NCBI GenBank assembly: GCA_964367095.1
Contig: CAYIXE010000040.1
Location: 1-7,658 of the forward strand
Origin: UBA927 sp964367095
GTDB taxonomy: Bacteria > Patescibacteriota > Microgenomatia > UBA10105 > UBA927
Direction: 5' to 3'
Length of the DNA stretch: 7,658 bases
This document shows positions 4,758 to 7,658 of this stretch, in pieces (within the stretch, counting starts at the first letter, position 1; the number at the start of each line of letters is the position of its first letter). Both the position numbers and the translations under genes were made by a program. The notes beneath the pieces were generated by a model, which saw only the letters and a list, made by a program, of their open reading frames with translations, was not told where the DNA came from and did not search any database.

Positions 4758-5489
4758 TTAGTAAAATAGCTCCGTCTTGATCTGTTCTTTTGGCACATTT
4801 CTCTCTAAAAGTTTCGCACTCACTTCCGTTACCATTGCCTTGTTTCCACAAAGATAAAACTCGCTATTTTCCATTTCTTTTTCATTATTCATTACGTATT
4901 CTGTCACATGTCCCCTGTCCCCTTTCCAACTTTCGCTTGGTTTTGAATAAATAAGTCTCCATGAAAAATTACTAAATAATTTTTGCAATTCATCAAATTC
5001 TTCTTTCCAAAAAACATCCTCTTCGCGCCGCAATCCCCAATAAAGAGTTATCAGCTGTCTGCTTTCAGCTTTCAGACTATCTGACGACTGATAGCTGATG
5101 ACTGATAGCTTGTCTAAAATCATTGCTCGAAATGGTGCAATCCCAGTGCCCGTCGCGATAAGCACTTTTCTCTTATTGGTATCAAGCAACGATAGCACTC
5201 CTCCGGTAGGTGCTATAAATGTCGCAGGATCTCCCACCTTTAACTGTTCTGTCCACAATGATGCTGGTCCATGGGGAGATGTATCATGCGCCATTAACAA
5301 TGTGTTATTTTCAGAAGGCGGTGATGCGATAGACATAGTGCGATTAACGCCAGTTGAAATCATAAGCATCATATTTTGCCCAGCTTTAAATGAAATGGTG
5401 GCAGGAGAAAGAAGTTTAAATGTTACTAAGTAAACTTTACTACTTACTTTTTCTTTTTTAAAAACTTCTGCGATAAATTTTTGCGCCAT
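4758..5489 (-). CDS. FAD/NAD(P)H-dependent oxidoreductase of the ferredoxin reductase (FNR) family
   Basis: A 243-residue single-chain reductase with an FAD-binding beta-barrel (about 1-100) and an NAD(P)-binding domain (about 105-243). The FAD site shows NRTMSIASPP (49-58), where the usual R-x-Y-S has Met in place of Tyr, and GP..LWTEQLKVGD (74-87). The nucleotide domain shows VLIATGTGIAPFRAMI (109-124), LYWGLRREEDVFW (149-161) and FYLCGNKAMV (211-220), and the chain ends in the FNR-like TELFY. There is no 2Fe-2S or globin domain, so the electron partner (ferredoxin, flavodoxin, another protein) is unknown. An extra segment at about residues 128-145 comes from short repeats. The gene lies 94 nt after trxB and 40 nt before glutamate dehydrogenase, suggesting shared NAD(P)H metabolism. 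No Shine-Dalgarno precedes ATG 5489, but TAGAAT lies 8 nt upstream, suggesting a leaderless internal start. Confidence 0.88.
   Translation of the reverse strand: MAQKFIAEVFKKEKVSSKVYLVTFKLLSPATISFKAGQNMMLMISTGVNRTMSIASPPSENNTLLMAHDTSPHGPASLWTEQLKVGDPATFIAPTGGVLSLLDTNKRKVLIATGTGIAPFRAMILDKLSVISYQSSDSLKAESRQLITLYWGLRREEDVFWKEEFDELQKLFSNFSWRLIYSKPSESWKGDRGHVTEYVMNNEKEMENSEFYLCGNKAMVTEVSAKLLERNVPKEQIKTELFY
5049..5111. repeat. Tandem-repeat insert within the reductase gene
   Basis: Two copies of a 14-bp unit, GACTGATAGCTGAT (5086-5099) and GACTGATAGCT (5100-5110), are preceded by an exact 7-bp tandem GCTTTCA (5061-5067 and 5068-5074) and by TATCAGCT (complementary to AGCTGATA). The segment encodes about residues 128-145, in the loop between the RAMI helix and the LITLYWG strand of the NAD(P) domain. 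The frame is kept. The 13-mer at 5086-5098 is identical to 4183-4195 in the glutamate dehydrogenase gene. Confidence 0.85.
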
Positions 5490-5509
5490 ATTAAAAAATT
5501 CTAAGCATG

Positions 5510-5578
5510 AAATCCTAAACCCTAAACAATTTTTATATTTATATTTTGGATTTGTTTAGGATTTAGAAATTAGGATTT
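5510..5578. repeat. AT-rich inverted repeat between trxB and the reductase gene
   Basis: AAATCCTAAACCCTAAACAA (5510-5529) faces TTGTTTAGGATTTAG plus AATTAGGATTT (5552-5578), giving long imperfect arms with an AT-only loop. CCTAAA/TTTAGG words occur four times. It fills most of the 94-bp gap, and it overlaps the predicted promoter region of the reductase gene. It may be a repeat element, an mRNA processing hairpin, or both. Confidence 0.7.
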
Positions 5579-5583
5579 AAAAT

Positions 5584-6561
5584 TTATTTCTGTTCTTCTA
5601 GGTACTTCTCCGCATCCATCGCCGCCATACAGCCCTGCCCTGCTGCCACAATTGCCTGTCTGTATCGCGGATCTACGCAGTCCCCTGCAGCAAATATTCC
5701 TTCCATTGTGGTTGCTGTTTGGGGATCAAGTGGCGATCCAGCATGATTGACGACAACGTAGCCTTTTTGATCAAGCTCTACCAATCCTTTAAGAAACTCG
5801 GTGTTCGGTCGATGTCCAATAGCCAAAAACACACCATCCGTTTTATAGTCTTCTAACACATTGGTCTCATCAGACATATCAGTCTTATGAGTCGTATTCT
5901 TTAGCTTTACTCCACGAACTGCAGTATCTCCATAAATTTCCACCACCTCACGATTCATGAAAAACGAAATCTTTGGATCTTTTTTCGCTCTATCAAGCAT
6001 TATGGCACTTGCCCGAAACTCGTCACGACGATGAATGATGGTCACCTTTGTCGCAAACTTAGTAAGAAACGTGGCTTCCTCCATCGCGGTATCCCCGCCC
6101 CCTACGACCACCAATTCCTTTCCACGAAAGAAAAATCCGTCGCATGTGGCGCAAGCAGATACACCCTTACCTGCAAACGCTGTTTCAGAGGGAAGTCCTA
6201 AATACATCGCCGTCGCACCTGTGGCTATAATCACCGTCTTTGTTTCATACGTGCCTTTTGCACTCGTTAACAAAAAATGTTTGGATTGTTTTGTATTAGA
6301 TATTGGTGATTGGATATTGGTGATTACGTCGTCTTCGACTTCTGTCCCAAATCGTTTCACTTGTTCTTCCATGTCCGCCATCAATTGCGAGCCTAAAATA
6401 CCCTTGGGGAATCCGGGGAAATTATCTATCTCAGTTGTTGTGGTGAGCTGTCCACCAACTTGAATGCCGGTAAATAATGCGGTCTTTAAAAACGCGCGCG
6501 AAGTATACAATGCTGCGGTATAGCCGGCCGGCCCACTGCCAATGATGATGACGTCATACAT
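5584..6561 (-). CDS. trxB: Thioredoxin reductase (NADPH)
   Basis: A 325-residue low-molecular-weight thioredoxin reductase, a homodimeric flavoenzyme passing electrons from NADPH through FAD and a redox disulfide to thioredoxin. Seen in order: FAD motif GSGPAG (8-13), GGQLTTTTEIDNFPGFP (36-52), the redox pair C137-A-T-C140 in GVSACATCDGFFF, NADPH motif GGGDTA (154-159), the NADPH phosphate-binding HRRDEFR (177-183), and the C-terminal FAD motif GIFAAGDC (288-295). All key residues are intact. The ATG lies inside the end of trxA (8-nt overlap), so the two are coupled, a common arrangement for a physiological pair. An extra segment at about residues 82-92 (with QSPISN) is encoded by a 14-bp tandem repeat. 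A longer than usual loop (about 221-239) precedes TDGVFLAIGH. Confidence 0.97.
   Translation of the reverse strand: MYDVIIIGSGPAGYTAALYTSRAFLKTALFTGIQVGGQLTTTTEIDNFPGFPKGILGSQLMADMEEQVKRFGTEVEDDVITNIQSPISNTKQSKHFLLTSAKGTYETKTVIIATGATAMYLGLPSETAFAGKGVSACATCDGFFFRGKELVVVGGGDTAMEEATFLTKFATKVTIIHRRDEFRASAIMLDRAKKDPKISFFMNREVVEIYGDTAVRGVKLKNTTHKTDMSDETNVLEDYKTDGVFLAIGHRPNTEFLKGLVELDQKGYVVVNHAGSPLDPQTATTMEGIFAAGDCVDPRYRQAIVAAGQGCMAAMDAEKYLEEQK
6301..6326. repeat. 14-bp tandem repeat inside trxB
   Basis: TATTGGTGATTGGA (6301-6314) is followed at once by TATTGGTGATTA (6315-6326), identical over 11 bases. It encodes part of residues 79-87, a loop of the FAD domain where relatives vary in length. The frame is retained. 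The period of 14 bp matches that of the insert in the downstream reductase gene, although the unit sequence differs. Confidence 0.8.
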
Positions 6562-6874
6562 ACCGAGTAAGCTCTCTCACCAGTGTTTCTTTACTCTGTA
6601 CCCCCACAAACTGTTTGACCACTTGCCCCTTGTGAAAGATTAAAAGCGTGGGAATACTCATAATGTTAAATTTCTGCGCACTTGTAGGATTCTGATCTAC
6701 ATCGATTTTCCCCACTTTCGCCTTCCCCGCCATGGCGAGAGCCACCTCTTCCACAATCGGTCCCTGTACCCTGCAGGGTCCACACCACGTCGCCCAAAAA
6801 TCGACAAGCACTGGTAAAGTTGCCTTAAGAACTTCTGCGTCAAAATTCGCGTCGGTAAGTATGATATCTGACAT
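6554..6874 (-). CDS. trxA: Thioredoxin
   Basis: A 106-residue classical thioredoxin, the general cytoplasmic protein-disulfide reductant. The active site W30-C31-G32-P33-C34 is intact, preceded by the FWA strand (LVDFWATWCGPC), with buried D25 and cis-proline P75 in MSIPTLLIF. VGKIDVDQNP (54-63) and the C-terminal helix (KETLVRELTRYV) are standard. There is no signal peptide, so it acts in the cytoplasm. It overlaps trxB by 8 nt and follows the DUF3105 gene by 54 nt. No Shine-Dalgarno is evident before ATG 6874. TGATAGACT (an extended -10-like sequence) ends 10 nt upstream, so a very short leader is possible. The start matches family length. Confidence 0.96.
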   Translation of the reverse strand: MSDIILTDANFDAEVLKATLPVLVDFWATWCGPCRVQGPIVEEVALAMAGKAKVGKIDVDQNPTSAQKFNIMSIPTLLIFHKGQVVKQFVGVQSKETLVRELTRYV

Positions 6875-6928
6875 ATGAATTCTTAGTCTATCATGCTTTT
6901 CTTTTATTAAACAGCCCTTATTTTGTCT

Positions 6929-7438
6929 TCACTCCATCGTCTTTTCTGGTCCATGATCCCTATGATAGTCGATAAATTTCTCTATCCGTTTCTTGTCAAA
7001 AGAATCAAACTTGTCGATATAATTCCAAGCCGTCAATGCGATAGTGGTATCTAATTGCGGTCGAGGAACAACGATGAGCTTAAATAATTTTTTCTTGTTT
7101 ACAATACTCTCAAGTTCAGTTATAAGAGTTTTGCACGCTTCACTTTCATTTACCGCACAATTATAATGAATGACGACATACCCATGTTCTAATGAATGGA
7201 GAAGCTCGCCTTCGGATTGCGGCGCTTTGTAAATTCCGGGTTTGACCCATGTCTCTGTATGTTGTCCGGATGTCGGTGGGTTACTATTATATATAGTCTT
7301 CTCGACCTCGTTAGCACTCACATGTTCGCGCCCCTCATCTTTTATGCGAGTGCCAGGCGCTGGTGTTATTGCGATACGCACAATCCACAAAACTGCAACA
7401 ACAATGACTCCACCAACTAGTATTGGTGTTCTTTTCAT
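6929..7438 (-). CDS. Membrane-anchored DUF3105 protein
   Basis: A 169-residue protein with an N-terminal anchor helix (about residues 5-25, ILVGGVIVVAVLWIV) after MKR, predicting the remainder outside the membrane. The soluble domain has the DUF3105 signature: YNSNPPTSGQH (50-60), LLHSLEHGYVVIHYN (79-93), LIVVPRPQLDTTIALTAW (121-138) and FIDYHRDHGPE (155-165). The family's function is not established. Conserved histidines (H60, H81, H85) and a glutamate (E84) could form a metal or catalytic site. Two cysteines, C94 and C102, are close enough to form a disulfide, of interest because the thioredoxin pair is next in the operon. AGGA lies directly against ATG 7438, poor spacing for a ribosome site, but the anchor begins right after this start. 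Confidence 0.88.
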   Translation of the reverse strand: MKRTPILVGGVIVVAVLWIVRIAITPAPGTRIKDEGREHVSANEVEKTIYNSNPPTSGQHTETWVKPGIYKAPQSEGELLHSLEHGYVVIHYNCAVNESEACKTLITELESIVNKKKLFKLIVVPRPQLDTTIALTAWNYIDKFDSFDKKRIEKFIDYHRDHGPEKTME

Positions 7439-7455
7439 TCCTGTCAGTGTACTCG

Positions 7456-7485
7456 ATTAAAACCGTGAGGTAAACTAGCACGCAA
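7456..7485 (-). promoter_or_regulatory. Possible promoter of the redox operon
   Basis: TTGCGT (7480-7485, 3 of 6 matches to the -35 consensus), 18-nt spacer, TTTAAT (7456-7461, 5 of 6 to the -10), giving a leader of about 11 nt before ATG 7438. This is a weak prediction; an alternative -10, TACAAT, lies at 7570-7575. Confidence 0.3.
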
Positions 7486-7502
7486 TTATTGAATGAAGTT
7501 TT

Positions 7503-7562
7503 TTAAGATGAGTGTACAAAAAAATCTTCAATACGCGTGAGAACATCCTGATGAACCTTCAT
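7503..7562 (-). CDS. Possible micro-ORF or gene remnant (19 aa)
   Basis: ATG (7560-7562) to TAA (7503-7505), encoding MKVHQDVLTRIEDFFVHSS. A -10-like TACAAT lies 7 nt before the ATG, which would make a leaderless transcript, but no convincing -35 is present. The peptide is amphipathic and could be a leader peptide, a relic of a longer gene, or chance. It lies 64 nt upstream of the DUF3105 gene. Confidence 0.2.
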   Translation of the reverse strand: MKVHQDVLTRIEDFFVHSS

Positions 7563-7658
7563 ATAGTGTATTGTACTATTTATTACAAAATATTTTAATA
7601 AAATGAGTTAAGTAAAGTTTCGTGTTGGTAAAAACGTTACTTTAGGCTGTTGTTTTGC

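Noticed and set aside
4718..4798. N-terminal extension of glutamate dehydrogenase
   Set aside because: The extra 27 residues overlap the reductase gene, are basic and unlike the family, and the strong AGGAGG site points to ATG 4717.
5049..5111. CRISPR-like array
   Set aside because: Units are 7-14 bp, adjoining without spacers, and lie inside a coding sequence.
1..7658. Alternative genetic code (TGA read as Gly or Trp), as in some CPR lineages
   Set aside because: TGA ends vapB, trxA and the DUF3105 gene exactly where family length and gene overlaps require a stop, and no in-frame TGA is needed inside any recognised gene.

Overview
The window holds twelve supported protein genes, all on the minus strand, with short gaps, many overlaps and few intergenic stretches. 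No rRNA, tRNA, CRISPR array, transposase or phage structural gene is visible. TGA serves as a normal stop, for example at the overlapping trxA/trxB and vapB/vapC junctions. The gene content, the very small unknown proteins, the compact operons and the short in-frame repeat inserts inside core enzymes suggest an uncultured small-genome bacterium, most plausibly of the Candidate Phyla Radiation (Patescibacteria). That assignment is inference, because no marker gene is present.

Read in the direction of transcription (high to low coordinates), the first block (7438 to 3332) is a redox and nitrogen cluster. It encodes a membrane-anchored DUF3105 protein, thioredoxin, thioredoxin reductase, a single-chain ferredoxin/flavin-type NAD(P)H reductase and a glutamate dehydrogenase. 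A simple reading is that glutamate oxidation supplies NAD(P)H, which the reductases pass to thioredoxin and perhaps to the extracytoplasmic DUF3105 protein. Three of these enzymes carry extra in-frame segments made of short tandem or palindromic repeats. One 13-base word is shared exactly between the inserts in glutamate dehydrogenase and the reductase.

The second block (3193 to 2458) is a VapBC-type toxin-antitoxin pair. It has a textbook promoter, a 14-bp perfect palindrome inside that promoter, and an apparently leaderless mRNA.

The third block (2376 to 61) is an operon of unknown proteins behind a clear promoter. It encodes a 223-residue protein, a 103-residue acidic helical protein, a 59-residue two-helix membrane protein, a 40-residue one-helix membrane protein, and a 185-residue protein followed by a 135-codon frame. 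The last two overlap at a run of nine C and look like one protein of about 310 residues split by a +1 shift. This operon is the best candidate in the window for an undescribed system, but its function cannot be read from the sequence. The gaps between blocks carry nested inverted repeats rather than classical terminators with T-runs.
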